A stretch of DNA of 6,871 bases, from positions 1 through 6,871 of the forward strand of contig CAZOBJ010000138.1 in the NCBI GenBank assembly GCA_964577825.1, given 5' to 3'. Source of the stretch: CAZOBJ01 sp964577825. GTDB lineage: Bacteria; Planctomycetota; SZUA-567; JAFGNG01. Below are positions 1-5,906 of this stretch, one piece after another; position 1 is the first letter of the stretch; every line of letters begins with the position of its first letter. The position numbers and the translations under genes were made by a program. The notes beneath the pieces were generated by a model. That model saw only the letters and a list, made by a program, of their open reading frames with translations, was not told the DNA's origin and ran no database searches.

Positions 1-854
1 GCGGCGAGCTCGCGCAGCCAGGTGAGCTCGGCGCGCAGCTCGTCTTCCATGCTGTAGCCCCGGCGGGGGGACACCTGTTCCAGGAAGACCCAGCCGTCGA
101 ACCCGGCGCGCCGCAGCGTGTCCATGACTTGCGGCCAGTGGACAATGCCCTCGGAGAGCGGCGCGATCTCGAACCGCCACACGCGCTGGCCGTCGTCGGT
201 CTCGCCCGTGTCCGCGTACCGGGTGTTCTTGGCGTGGAGCTCGGCGAGATACGGGCCTGCGGTGTCCACGGCCACGCGGTACGGCTCGCCGCCCTCGCGC
301 ACCTGATTGCCCGGGTCCCACGCGATGCCCACCCACTGCGGGTCAATGCCCTCGAAGAGCACGCGGGCCTTCAGGCACGAGGCGGTGAGCGTCCCCCCGT
401 GCGTCTCCACGAGCGCGCGCACGCCGTGGCGCTCGGCCAAACGGGCCAGCGCCCGGTACTGGACCTTGGCGGTCTCGAACATCCGCGGGAACGGCGGCGA
501 GTCGCGCCTCTGGGTCCGCGCGGTGCTCAGGCGCACGGCCTTCGCGCCGATGGCCGCCGCGGCCTTGAGGAACACCTCGGCGCGGTCCAGGTCCGCGACG
601 AGCTCGGACTCGTCGAAGCTGAACCCGAAGTACCCGCCCAGCGACGGGAGTGCGAGGCCCAGGCCCTCGGCCTTGGCGCGCAGGTCGTCGGCCTGGTCGA
701 GCACCTCCTGGACCGTGAGCTCCATGCGGTTCTTGCCGCTCTTCTCGCCGCGGGCCATGAGCATGACCCCGTCGAACCCGAGGCCGGCCAGGAACTCGAG
801 CCCCTGCTCTGGGGTGTAGTCGGGCAGGAATTGGGCGAATACGCCGATCTTCAT
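1..854 (-). CDS. Sugar phosphate isomerase/epimerase-like TIM-barrel protein (partial, 3' end off the window)
   Basis: The visible 284 residues begin MKIGVFAQFLP at an ATG (852-854) preceded by AAAGGAGA (859-866), which fixes the start. The sequence reads as the AP-endonuclease-2/xylose-isomerase-like TIM-barrel family: GFDGVML after strand 1, LPSLGGYFGF near residue 70, ALVETHGG at 147-154, GIAWDPGN at 176-183, ELHAKN at 205-210 and VFLEQV at 256-261. Glu150, Asp180, His207 and Glu259 fall in the order and approximate spacing of the Glu-Asp-His-Glu divalent-metal site of tagatose/psicose-3-epimerase-type enzymes. Family members usually have 270-300 residues, so only the extreme C-terminus is missing. 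The expected activity is metal-dependent isomerisation or epimerisation of a keto-sugar or related compound (inosose and hydroxypyruvate relatives also occur). No signal peptide is seen, so it is probably cytoplasmic. The substrate cannot be assigned. The gene is divergent from the zinc-transport operon, with no obvious functional link. Confidence 0.85.
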   Translation of the reverse strand, partial: MKIGVFAQFLPDYTPEQGLEFLAGLGFDGVMLMARGEKSGKNRMELTVQEVLDQADDLRAKAEGLGLALPSLGGYFGFSFDESELVADLDRAEVFLKAAAAIGAKAVRLSTARTQRRDSPPFPRMFETAKVQYRALARLAERHGVRALVETHGGTLTASCLKARVLFEGIDPQWVGIAWDPGNQVREGGEPYRVAVDTAGPYLAELHAKNTRYADTGETDDGQRVWRFEIAPLSEGIVHWPQVMDTLRRAGFDGWVFLEQVSPRRGYSMEDELRAELTWLRELA

Positions 855-904
855 GGTCTCTCCTTTGCACGGGTCGAAAGGTCCGCCGTTCGGTGGGACG
901 CCGG

Positions 905-916
905 GCGCGTACGCGC
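905..916. repeat. Perfect 12-bp palindrome near the isomerase transcription start
   Basis: GCGCGTACGCGC is a perfect inverted repeat about 7-18 nt downstream of the predicted minus-strand start site near 923. This is a classical position for a repressor site or for a small hairpin in the mRNA leader. It does not share its sequence with the 936-947 palindrome beyond general GC content, so the two are not obviously paired sites for one protein. Confidence 0.25.
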
Positions 917-929
917 GCAGCAGGGCTCG

Positions 930-957
930 ATCATAGCGGCGCGCCGCGGTCTGGCAA
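930..957 (-). promoter_or_regulatory. Predicted sigma70-type promoter of the isomerase gene
   Basis: Read on the minus strand, TTGCCA (952-957; 5/6 match to TTGACA) lies 16 bp from TATGAT (930-935; 5/6 match to TATAAT). Transcription would start near 923, giving a leader of about 70 nt before the ATG at 854. This is a motif match only. Its position in the divergent intergenic region and the low AT background make it a good candidate. Confidence 0.55.
936..947. repeat. Perfect 12-bp palindrome inside the promoter spacer
   Basis: GCGGCGCGCCGC is its own reverse complement and fills most of the -35/-10 spacer of the predicted minus-strand promoter. A second perfect 12-bp palindrome, GCGCGTACGCGC, occupies 905-916, just downstream of the predicted start site. 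Either could be an operator. In DNA this GC-rich such palindromes arise by chance fairly often, so the regulatory role is inference. Confidence 0.3.
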
Positions 958-991
958 GGGCTTTCGCTCCGGCCGCGGCCCGGACTGTGGA

Positions 992-1020
992 TTGACAGAG
1001 GGGCGGTCCTCGGATAAAGA
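992..1020 (+). promoter_or_regulatory. Predicted promoter of the znuACB operon
   Basis: A perfect -35 TTGACA (992-997) is followed by an AT-rich patch at 1013-1020. The -10 could be TAAAGA (1015-1020, 17-bp spacer) or GATAAA (1013-1018, 15-bp spacer). Transcription would begin around 1025-1028. I looked for an AT-rich Zur/Fur-type inverted repeat over this promoter and did not find one, so zinc control is not visible in the sequence. Confidence 0.5.
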
Positions 1021-1059
1021 GGGCCTATGGCGCCCGGCTTCTCAAGGAGGGACGCAGAG

Positions 1060-1971
1060 ATGCGCGCTTCATTTGCCCGACCCCGGTCGATCGATTTGCT
1101 TGTGGCCCTGGGGCTGATCTTGGCAGGGCCTGCGGTGTATGCCGCGCAGGTGCAGGCGGTCGTGAGCATCGCGCCGCACAAGACCTTTGTCCAGCGGATC
1201 GGCGGCGACCGCGTGGACGTGACCGTGCTCGTGGAGCCCGGCCAGAGTCCGGCCACCTACGAGCCCAAGCCGCGCCAGATGACTGCGCTGAGCAACGCGG
1301 ACGTATACCTGCGCATCGGCGTGCCGTTCGAGCGCAGCCTCATGCCCAAAATTCAGGGCTTCACCGAACGCGTGCGCATCGTGGATCTGCGCGAGGGGAT
1401 CCGGCTGCGCCGACTCGGCGCCGCGCACGAGCACGCCGGTGAACACGCGCACGGACATGAAGAGCACGCCTCCGGGGGCGAGGACCCGCACACGTGGCTG
1501 AGCCCCAAGCTCGCGATGCTCCAGGCTGCCACGATCTACGACGCCCTCGCGCGCATCGACCCCGAAGGGGAGAAGACCTACCGCGCCAACCTGCGCGGCT
1601 TCCTGGCGGACCTGGCCGACCTGCACGGCCGCCTGACCGAGGCGCTGCGCCCGGTGCGGGGCAAGACATTCCTGGTCTTCCACCCGGCATGGGGATACTT
1701 CGCCGACGCGTACGGCCTGGAGCAGCGGGCCGTCGAGTTCGAGGGCAAGGAGCCGAGCGCGCGGCATCTGGCGCAGATCATCGACCGGGCCAGGCGCGAG
1801 GACGTGCGGGTGATCTTTGTGCAGCCGCAGTTCTCGCAGAGCTCGGCGCGGGCCGTGGCTCGGGAGATCGGCGGCGCCGTGGTGGCCATCGACCCGCTCG
1901 CCGAGGACTACATTGCGAACCTGGAGCGCGTGGCCAAGCAGGTTTCCAGCGCGCTCGGCGAGCAGCGCTGA
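1060..1971 (+). CDS. znuA: Zinc ABC transporter, periplasmic substrate-binding protein ZnuA
   Basis: This 303-residue cluster A-I metal-binding lipocalin-unrelated solute receptor (ZnuA/TroA family, PF01297 type) captures Zn2+ outside the inner membrane and delivers it to ZnuB. Residues 1-28 form a signal peptide (hydrophobic core LLVALGLILAGPAV, likely cleavage after VYA or YAA). The mature start VVSIAPHKTFVQRIGGDRV is typical. A His/Glu-rich acidic loop at 121-137 (HEHAGEHAHGHEEH) is characteristic of zinc-specific members. Likely metal ligands are His144 (EDPHTWLSP), His208 (VFHPAWGYF) and Asp278 (IDPLAEDY). The usual first His in the PH-x-Y-x-P motif is absent: the sequence reads PATYEPKPRQM at 64-74, as I recall for one ZnuA-like subgroup. 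I chose the ATG at 1060 because AAGGAGG (1044-1050) sits 9 nt upstream; an in-frame ATG at 1027 lacks a ribosome site and coincides with the predicted transcription start. Manganese remains a possible substrate, but the His loop favours zinc. Confidence 0.92.
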   Translation: MRASFARPRSIDLLVALGLILAGPAVYAAQVQAVVSIAPHKTFVQRIGGDRVDVTVLVEPGQSPATYEPKPRQMTALSNADVYLRIGVPFERSLMPKIQGFTERVRIVDLREGIRLRRLGAAHEHAGEHAHGHEEHASGGEDPHTWLSPKLAMLQAATIYDALARIDPEGEKTYRANLRGFLADLADLHGRLTEALRPVRGKTFLVFHPAWGYFADAYGLEQRAVEFEGKEPSARHLAQIIDRARREDVRVIFVQPQFSQSSARAVAREIGGAVVAIDPLAEDYIANLERVAKQVSSALGEQR

Positions 1972-2004
1972 GCGCCCGCGCACGCACACAGGAGGGTGGC
2001 CGAC

Positions 2005-2829
2005 ATGTCCGCAACGCCCGTGGTGGAGCTCAACGACGTCTGCTTCGCGTACGAATCCGAGGAGGTGCTCCACGACGCCGAGGAAGTGCTGCACAACGTG
2101 AGCTTCTCCGTGGGGGAACGCGACCTCGTGGCCATGGTGGGCCCCAACGGGGGCGGCAAGAGCACGATCCTTAAGCTCATCCTCGGGTTGATTGAGCCCA
2201 GGCTGGGCGAGGTCCGAGTCTTCGGCCAGTCGCCCGAGCGCGCGCGCCGGCGCATCGGATACGTGCCCCAGGACCTCCAGTACGACCCCGGGTTCCCGAT
2301 CAGCGCCCTGGACCTGGTCCAGATCGGCCGGATCGAGCGCCACTGGCTCGGCCCGTACCGCCGCCGAGACCGGCTTGCGGCCTATCACGCGCTCGAACAG
2401 GTGGGCATGGCCGAGCTTGCGCGTCGTCCGCTCGCGTCGCTGTCGGGCGGAGAGCGCCAGCGCGTGCTCATCGCCCAGGCGCTCGCCACCGAGCCGGACC
2501 TCTTGCTCCTGGACGAGCCCACCGCCAGCGTGGACGCGGCCGTGGAGGCCCGGCTGTACGCGCTCCTCAAGGAGCTCAACGAACGCCTGACCATTGTCGT
2601 GGTCAGCCATAACGTGAACGTGGTCACGCGCCACGCCTCGCACATCGTGTGCGTGAACCGCACCGCCACGATCCACCGCATCGACCAGGTGTCCGTCGCG
2701 CAGATGCACGCGGTGTACGGCTCGGACCTCGCCATGCTGCAGCACGACGCGGCGTGCCAGATTTTCGATCCGTCCCAGGCCCTGGGCCAGCCGCACCGGG
2801 CCGAGTCCGCGGCGGAGGAGAAGCCCTGA
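2005..2829 (+). CDS. znuC: Zinc ABC transporter, ATP-binding protein ZnuC
   Basis: This 274-residue cytoplasmic ATPase drives the ZnuB permease. All ABC elements are present: A-loop aromatic Tyr16, Walker A GPNGGGKS (46-53, Lys52), Q-loop Gln89 in YVPQD, signature LSGGE (146-150), Walker B LLLLDE (166-171, Glu171), D-loop near Asp177 and H-loop His202. The start is the ATG at 2005 with GGAGG (1991-1995) 9 nt upstream; an in-frame GTG at 1996 overlaps that ribosome site and is unlikely. The gene begins 33 nt after znuA, and its stop codon overlaps the znuB start by one base. An oddity is the direct 7-residue duplication EEVLHDA/EEVLHNV (19-32), which lengthens the A-loop-to-Walker A distance from the usual ~23 to 30 residues. 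The tail after the H-loop, about 70 residues, is rich in His and Ala and resembles the short C-terminal extensions of this family. Confidence 0.93.
   Translation: MSATPVVELNDVCFAYESEEVLHDAEEVLHNVSFSVGERDLVAMVGPNGGGKSTILKLILGLIEPRLGEVRVFGQSPERARRRIGYVPQDLQYDPGFPISALDLVQIGRIERHWLGPYRRRDRLAAYHALEQVGMAELARRPLASLSGGERQRVLIAQALATEPDLLLLDEPTASVDAAVEARLYALLKELNERLTIVVVSHNVNVVTRHASHIVCVNRTATIHRIDQVSVAQMHAVYGSDLAMLQHDAACQIFDPSQALGQPHRAESAAEEKP
2059..2100 (+). repeat. In-frame 21-bp tandem duplication within znuC
   Basis: Positions 2059-2079 and 2080-2100 are adjacent direct copies that match at 16 of 21 bases. They encode EEVLHDA and EEVLHNV. A single copy would restore the usual ABC layout, in which the A-loop aromatic residue is followed after a few residues by VLHNVSF. 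The copies have diverged, mostly at silent or conservative sites, so the duplication is not an assembly stutter of identical sequence. Confidence 0.8.
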
Positions 2830-3740
2830 TGGAGGCCTTCCTCTCCGACCTCGCCAGGCATTCGTTCCTGCAGTACGCGCTCGTGGGCGGCGTGCTCGCG
2901 TCCGTGGCCTGCGGCATCGTAGGCACCTACGTGGTGGTGCGCCGCAGCACGTACGTGGCCGGCGCCATCGCCCACACGGTGCTCGGGGGCATGGGCGCGG
3001 CGCGGTACCTGGAGCGCCAGCACGGACTCTCCTGGGCCACGCCCATGGTGGGCGCCACGGTCGCGGCGCTGCTGGCCGCGGCGGTGATCGGGCTGGTGAC
3101 GCTGTACGCGCGCGAGCGCCAGGACACGGTCCTCAGCGCCGTGTGGGCCGTGGGCATGGCGGTCGGGATCTCGTTTATCACGGCCACGCCGGGGTACTAC
3201 GAGGACCTGATGAGCTACCTGTTCGGCAACATCCTGATGATCGGCCGGGCCACGCCCCCGTACACCTGGCAGAATCTGCTCCAGGACGACCTGTGGCTCA
3301 TGGGGTTCCTGGACATCGTGATCGTGGTGGCGGTGCTGCTTCTGTACAACAAGCTGCTCGCGGTGAGCTTCCACGAGGAGCTCGCCCGGTTGCGCGGCCT
3401 GCGCGCAGGGGTCTACCACATGCTGCTGCTCGTGCTCACGGCGCTCACCGTGGTCCTGTTGACGCAGGTCGTGGGGCTGGTGCTCGTGATCGCGCTGCTC
3501 ACTCTGCCGGCGGCCACGGCCGGGCAGCTCGTGCGGCGATTGTGGCAGATGATGGTGCTGGCCGTGGTCCTGAGCTGCGCGTTCACCGTGGGGGGCCTGG
3601 CGCTGAGCTACGGGCCCGAGCTCCCTGCCGGCGCCACGATCGTGGAGCTCGCTGCGGGCACCTACCTCGCCGTTCTGATCGTGAGGCGCCTCGCCCGCGC
3701 GGTGCGCGGGTGGCTCTCTACCGAACGCAATTCCACCTAG
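2829..3740 (+). CDS. znuB: Zinc ABC transporter, membrane permease ZnuB
   Basis: This 303-residue polytopic inner-membrane protein of the ABC-3 permease family (ZnuB/TroC/MntB) forms the channel that ZnuC energises and ZnuA feeds. Hydrophobic segments are evident around residues 13-37, 43-60, 70-93, 100-118, 155-170, 195-235 and 240-295. Family landmarks include AHTVLGGMG (48-56, with conserved His49), SAVWAVGMAVGISF (103-116), SYLFGNIL (129-136), LTLPAATAGQL and the terminal LPAGATIVELAAGTYL. The TGATG junction (2827-2831) overlaps znuC by one base, and GGAGGAG at 2814-2820 lies 8 nt before the ATG, so translation is probably coupled. The ORF ends with TAG and is the last gene of the operon. 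No convincing U-tract terminator follows; only GC-rich hairpins are seen at about 3743-3800. Confidence 0.93.
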   Translation: MEAFLSDLARHSFLQYALVGGVLASVACGIVGTYVVVRRSTYVAGAIAHTVLGGMGAARYLERQHGLSWATPMVGATVAALLAAAVIGLVTLYARERQDTVLSAVWAVGMAVGISFITATPGYYEDLMSYLFGNILMIGRATPPYTWQNLLQDDLWLMGFLDIVIVVAVLLLYNKLLAVSFHEELARLRGLRAGVYHMLLLVLTALTVVLLTQVVGLVLVIALLTLPAATAGQLVRRLWQMMVLAVVLSCAFTVGGLALSYGPELPAGATIVELAAGTYLAVLIVRRLARAVRGWLSTERNST

Positions 3741-3742
3741 GA

Positions 3743-3800
3743 GACCGGCGGCCCCACACCACGCGAAGGCCCCTGCATGGCCAAGTACGTGGCCGCGGTC
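3743..3800 (+). other. GC-rich imperfect hairpin after znuB (weak terminator candidate)
   Basis: GACCGGCGGCC (3743-3753) can pair with GGCCGCGGTC (3791-3800) with one bulged base across a 37-nt loop. Inside that loop GGCCA (3779-3783) could instead pair with TGGCC (3790-3794). No run of T follows (TTGACAAACC comes next), so it does not look like an intrinsic terminator. It could stabilise the 3' end of znuACB mRNA or act with Rho. The rest of the intergenic stretch holds the promoter and leader described separately. Confidence 0.25.
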
Positions 3801-3829
3801 TTGACAAACCAACTTTGGCCGGATATATA
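3801..3829 (+). promoter_or_regulatory. Near-consensus sigma70 promoter of the DraG-like lipoprotein gene
   Basis: TTGACA (3801-3806, perfect -35) and TATATA (3824-3829, 5/6 match to the -10) are separated by exactly 17 bp. The block 3801-3835 is strikingly AT-rich in a GC-rich neighbourhood. The predicted start is near 3835-3837, giving a leader of about 70 nt before the ATG at 3907. This is the strongest promoter match in the window. Confidence 0.7.
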
Positions 3830-3835
3830 GATAGT

Positions 3836-3872
3836 CCCCCGTGCACCGCAGCAGACGGGGTGCTGCTGCGGA
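3836..3872 (+). promoter_or_regulatory. Structured 5' leader: 9-bp stem with competing or pseudoknotted pairing
   Basis: CCGCAGCAG (3846-3854) is the exact reverse complement of CTGCTGCGG (3863-3871), giving a 9-bp stem with an 8-nt loop. The loop contains ACGGGG (3855-3860), the exact complement of CCCCGT (3837-3842) directly upstream. The two helices interleave and so form either an H-type pseudoknot or alternative folds. A third option pairs GCACC (3843-3847) with GGTGC (3859-3863). The element would begin at the very 5' end of the predicted transcript. No T-run follows, so it is not an intrinsic terminator. Function is unknown; mRNA 5'-end protection or control of translation are possibilities. 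Confidence 0.45.
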
Positions 3873-3906
3873 TGTGAATTCGAGTCCATGCCTGGAAGGA
3901 GCCCTC

Positions 3907-4787
3907 ATGCGTGGTGGTGTGCGCGCGCGGCGCGAGCGGATGGCGCGGGGAGCGTGTATGGTTGCAGCAGCTGTGCTAGCGGGCTGCATGGGTGCGTGGT
4001 GCGGCGAGGGCCGGTCCGGCCTCCGACCCGCGTCCAGCGACCGGTTCCGCGGGGTGCTGTACGGACTCGCCTGCGCGCACGACACGCAATCCGCACAACA
4101 CGTGCGCCGAGCACCGCAGTCCTGCGACGACGACCTGAAGGGTGTCCTGGACCTGGGCCGGAGCCTGGTGCGCGAGGGCGGGTTCGACTGGGCCGCGGTA
4201 CGGCGGATGCTCGGCCGCGGGGCGGGGGCGGGGTCTGCGCAACTGCCCGAAGGCGCGGCCGAGTGGATGGCCCCGCCCGCCGCGTCCCCGGCGCAGGCGC
4301 TGTTGCGCGTCTGTCCTGCCGCGCTCGCGTATCATCAGGCCTCGGACGACGGGCTGCGCGCGGCCGCCCAGCTCGCGGCGAGCGACGGCGCAGACCCGGT
4401 GGCCCGGCGGGCCGCGGGGCGGGCCCTGTTCGCGGCCCTGGGCAACCTGCTCGGCCCCGAGCCTCCGCCGCGGCGCGAGATCCTGCGCAAGGCCGCGGCA
4501 GCCGCGGGCGCGCCCGAGGTCGAGGACGAAATCCTGCGCGTGCACAGCGACATGCCCTTTCCCGCCGCGAGCCAGCAGCCCGGCGTGCGCCTGGCGGCCG
4601 CGCTGCGCGCGTGGTACGACTCCACCTCGTACGAGGACGCGCTGCGCCGCGTGGAGCCGGGCGCGGACCCCGCGCAGCGCAGGCTGGTCGGCGCCCTGGC
4701 CGGGGCGACCTACGGCGCGCCGGACGTGCTGCGCACCCGGTGGGCCGGCCCGCGCGCGGCGCGCGAGATCGAGTCCGTGGCCGCGGG
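3907..4787 (+). CDS. Predicted lipoprotein with a degenerate ADP-ribosylglycohydrolase (DraG/ARH)-like domain (partial, cut by gap)
   Basis: The visible part is 293 codons. Residues 1-27 look like a lipoprotein signal: Arg-rich start, hydrophobic VAAAVLAGC, lipobox LAGC with Cys27. The remainder tracks the ADP-ribosylglycohydrolase fold (PF03747 type): DRFRGVLYGLACAHD (45-59) for the usual DRxxGxLxGLAxGDAxG, CDDDLKGVLDLGRSLV (73-88) for TDDTxMALxxAxSL, LLRVCPAALAY (132-142) for MRIAPLxLxY, and ALRRVEPGADPAQRRLVGALAGATYG (245-270) for the C-terminal GGDTDTxAAIxGALxGAxYG. Enzymes of this family remove ADP-ribose from proteins or small molecules using two Mg2+ ions. Here the second Asp and the Thr of D-x-D-T are Ala256 and Gln257, the N-terminal Gly-Asp is altered, and TDDT is CDDD, so catalysis is doubtful. 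The ATG at 3907 follows GGAAGGA (3894-3900); ATGs at 3940 and 3958 are alternatives. The gene has its own strong promoter. Little should be missing at the C-terminus. Confidence 0.7.
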
Positions 4788-4887
4788 NNNNNNNNNNNNN
4801 NNNNNNNNNNNNNNNNNNNNNNNNNNNNNNNNNNNNNNNNNNNNNNNNNNNNNNNNNNNNNNNNNNNNNNNNNNNNNNNNNNNNNNN
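4788..4887. other. Assembly gap (exactly 100 N)
   Basis: One hundred consecutive Ns match the conventional placeholder for a scaffold gap of unknown length. It separates two convergent genes that are both truncated: the DraG-like gene on the left and the maturase on the right. Reading frames that appear to cross it are artefacts. The left flank is extremely GC-rich and palindromic (GGGCCGGCCC at 4742-4751; CGCGC/GCGCG arms at 4751-4765), which is a plausible cause of the break. Confidence 0.97.
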
Positions 4888-5903
4888 CGCGGGTCGCCTG
4901 TGAAGGGCACCCGGTGCTTGAGGCAGTCGCCCATGCACAGGTCCAGGTGCGGGCAGTCCTCGCAGGTCTGGTTCCATCGGGCCTTCTGCGCGCCGAAGTC
5001 GTGGTACACCGGGCTGTCGAGCGCCTGTTGCCACGAGGTCTGCGCCAGGTTCCCGAGCCGCAGGTCGCGCTCCACGAAAAAGTCGCAAGGGTACAGGTCG
5101 CCGTTGTGTTCGACCACCAGGTACTGGCGGCAGTTGCTGCCCATGACGCAGGTGTTGCGCAGCCCGGTGACCAAGTATTCGATGATGGAGTCGAACCGGC
5201 GCACGGACACGCGGCGCGTGTCGTGCGCGTACCACGTGTCGAAGAGCTCGCACAGGAACTCGCCCCATTCGGGTCCCGAGATTGCGAAGGGAAGCAGCTC
5301 CTTGTCCGGGCCCAGCTCCACGCAGGGGATGTACTGGTGGTAGGCGAAGCCCTGGTCCTTGAGGTAGGCGTACACCTCGCGGGCGCGGCGCACGTTCGCT
5401 TGGCTCACGAGCACCAGGATGTTGAACGCCACCCCGTGATGGCGCAGGTGTTCGATGCCTTGCATCGTCTGGGCGTGGGACCCTTGGCCCTGCGGTGTCT
5501 TGCGGTATTGGTCGTGGACCTCGGGCGGTCCGTCCAGGCTCGCGCCGACCAGGAACCGGTACTCGGCCAGGTGGCGCGCGAACGCGTCGTCGATGAGCGT
5601 GGCGTTCGTTTGCAGGCCGTTGGCCACCGTGGCCCCGGAACGCCCGCATTGCTGCTGGAGGTCCGTAACCCGGCGGAAGAAGTCCAGGCCCATGAGCGTG
5701 GGCTCGCCCCCCTGCCAGCCGAACACGTACTGGGGCTGCTCGGTGGCCATGTACGAGCGGATCATGCGATCGAGCGTCGCGTCGGTCATGCGGTGGCGCG
5801 CGGAGTCCGGATACAGCGCCTGCTTGGCGAGGTAGAAGCAATACGCGCAGCGCAGGTTGCAGTCCGGGCCCGCGGGCTTGACCAGGAGTGAGAACGGTCG
5901 CAT
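4888..5903 (-). CDS. Anaerobic sulfatase-maturating enzyme, radical SAM/SPASM (partial, C-terminus in gap)
   Basis: This cytoplasmic enzyme oxidises the active-site Cys or Ser of a sulfatase to C-alpha-formylglycine, without oxygen, using S-adenosylmethionine and three [4Fe-4S] clusters. The 339 visible residues start MRPFSLLVKPAGPDCNLRC, with the radical-SAM motif Cys15-x3-Cys19-x2-Cys22 followed by FY. SAM-binding GGEPT lies at 65-69 and ASLDGP at 121-126. The SPASM cysteines are Cys252, Cys258, Cys273, Cys314, Cys317, Cys323 and Cys327; the final cysteine expected about 18-20 residues later lies in the gap. Asp274, next to Cys273 in YPCDFF, matches the proposed catalytic base of characterised anSMEs. 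Related enzymes have about 370-400 residues, so some 30-60 codons are missing. The start ATG lies 3 nt after the sulfatase stop; the nearest purine-rich site, GGGAG (about 5917-5921), is a little distant, so translation is probably coupled to the sulfatase. Confidence 0.9.
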
Positions 5904-5906
5904 AGC

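Noticed and set aside
129..995. A 288-codon plus-strand open frame opposite the isomerase gene
   Set aside because: The minus strand encodes a clear TIM-barrel protein with metal ligands and a ribosome site. The plus-strand product resembles no family and is an antisense shadow.
998..1011. Short inverted repeat (GAGG/CCTC) between the -35 and -10 of the znuA promoter as a Zur site
   Set aside because: Only four bases per arm, and it lacks the AT-rich core usual for Fur/Zur-family boxes.
1027..1059. Upstream ATG for ZnuA (11 extra residues)
   Set aside because: It has no ribosome site, lies at the predicted transcription start, and would add a charged MAPGFSRRDAE stretch ahead of a normal signal peptide. 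The ATG at 1060 has AAGGAGG in front of it.
1069..2796. A 575-codon open frame on the minus strand opposite znuA and znuC
   Set aside because: It is antisense to two well-recognised genes. It has low-complexity Arg/Ala/Gly/His-rich composition and no family motifs. Long antisense frames are expected in GC-rich coding DNA.
3778..3831. A 17-codon ORF (MAKYVAAVLTNQLWPDI) with GAAGG 8 nt upstream, after znuB
   Set aside because: It overlaps the -35 and -10 elements of the next promoter almost entirely, and short ORFs of this size are common by chance. It might be translated only from znuB read-through mRNA; there is no other support.
3841..5343. Long frames that run through the N block, seemingly joining the lipoprotein to sequence right of the gap
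   Set aside because: The gap length is a placeholder, so frame continuity across it means nothing, and the right part is antisense to the sulfatase maturase.
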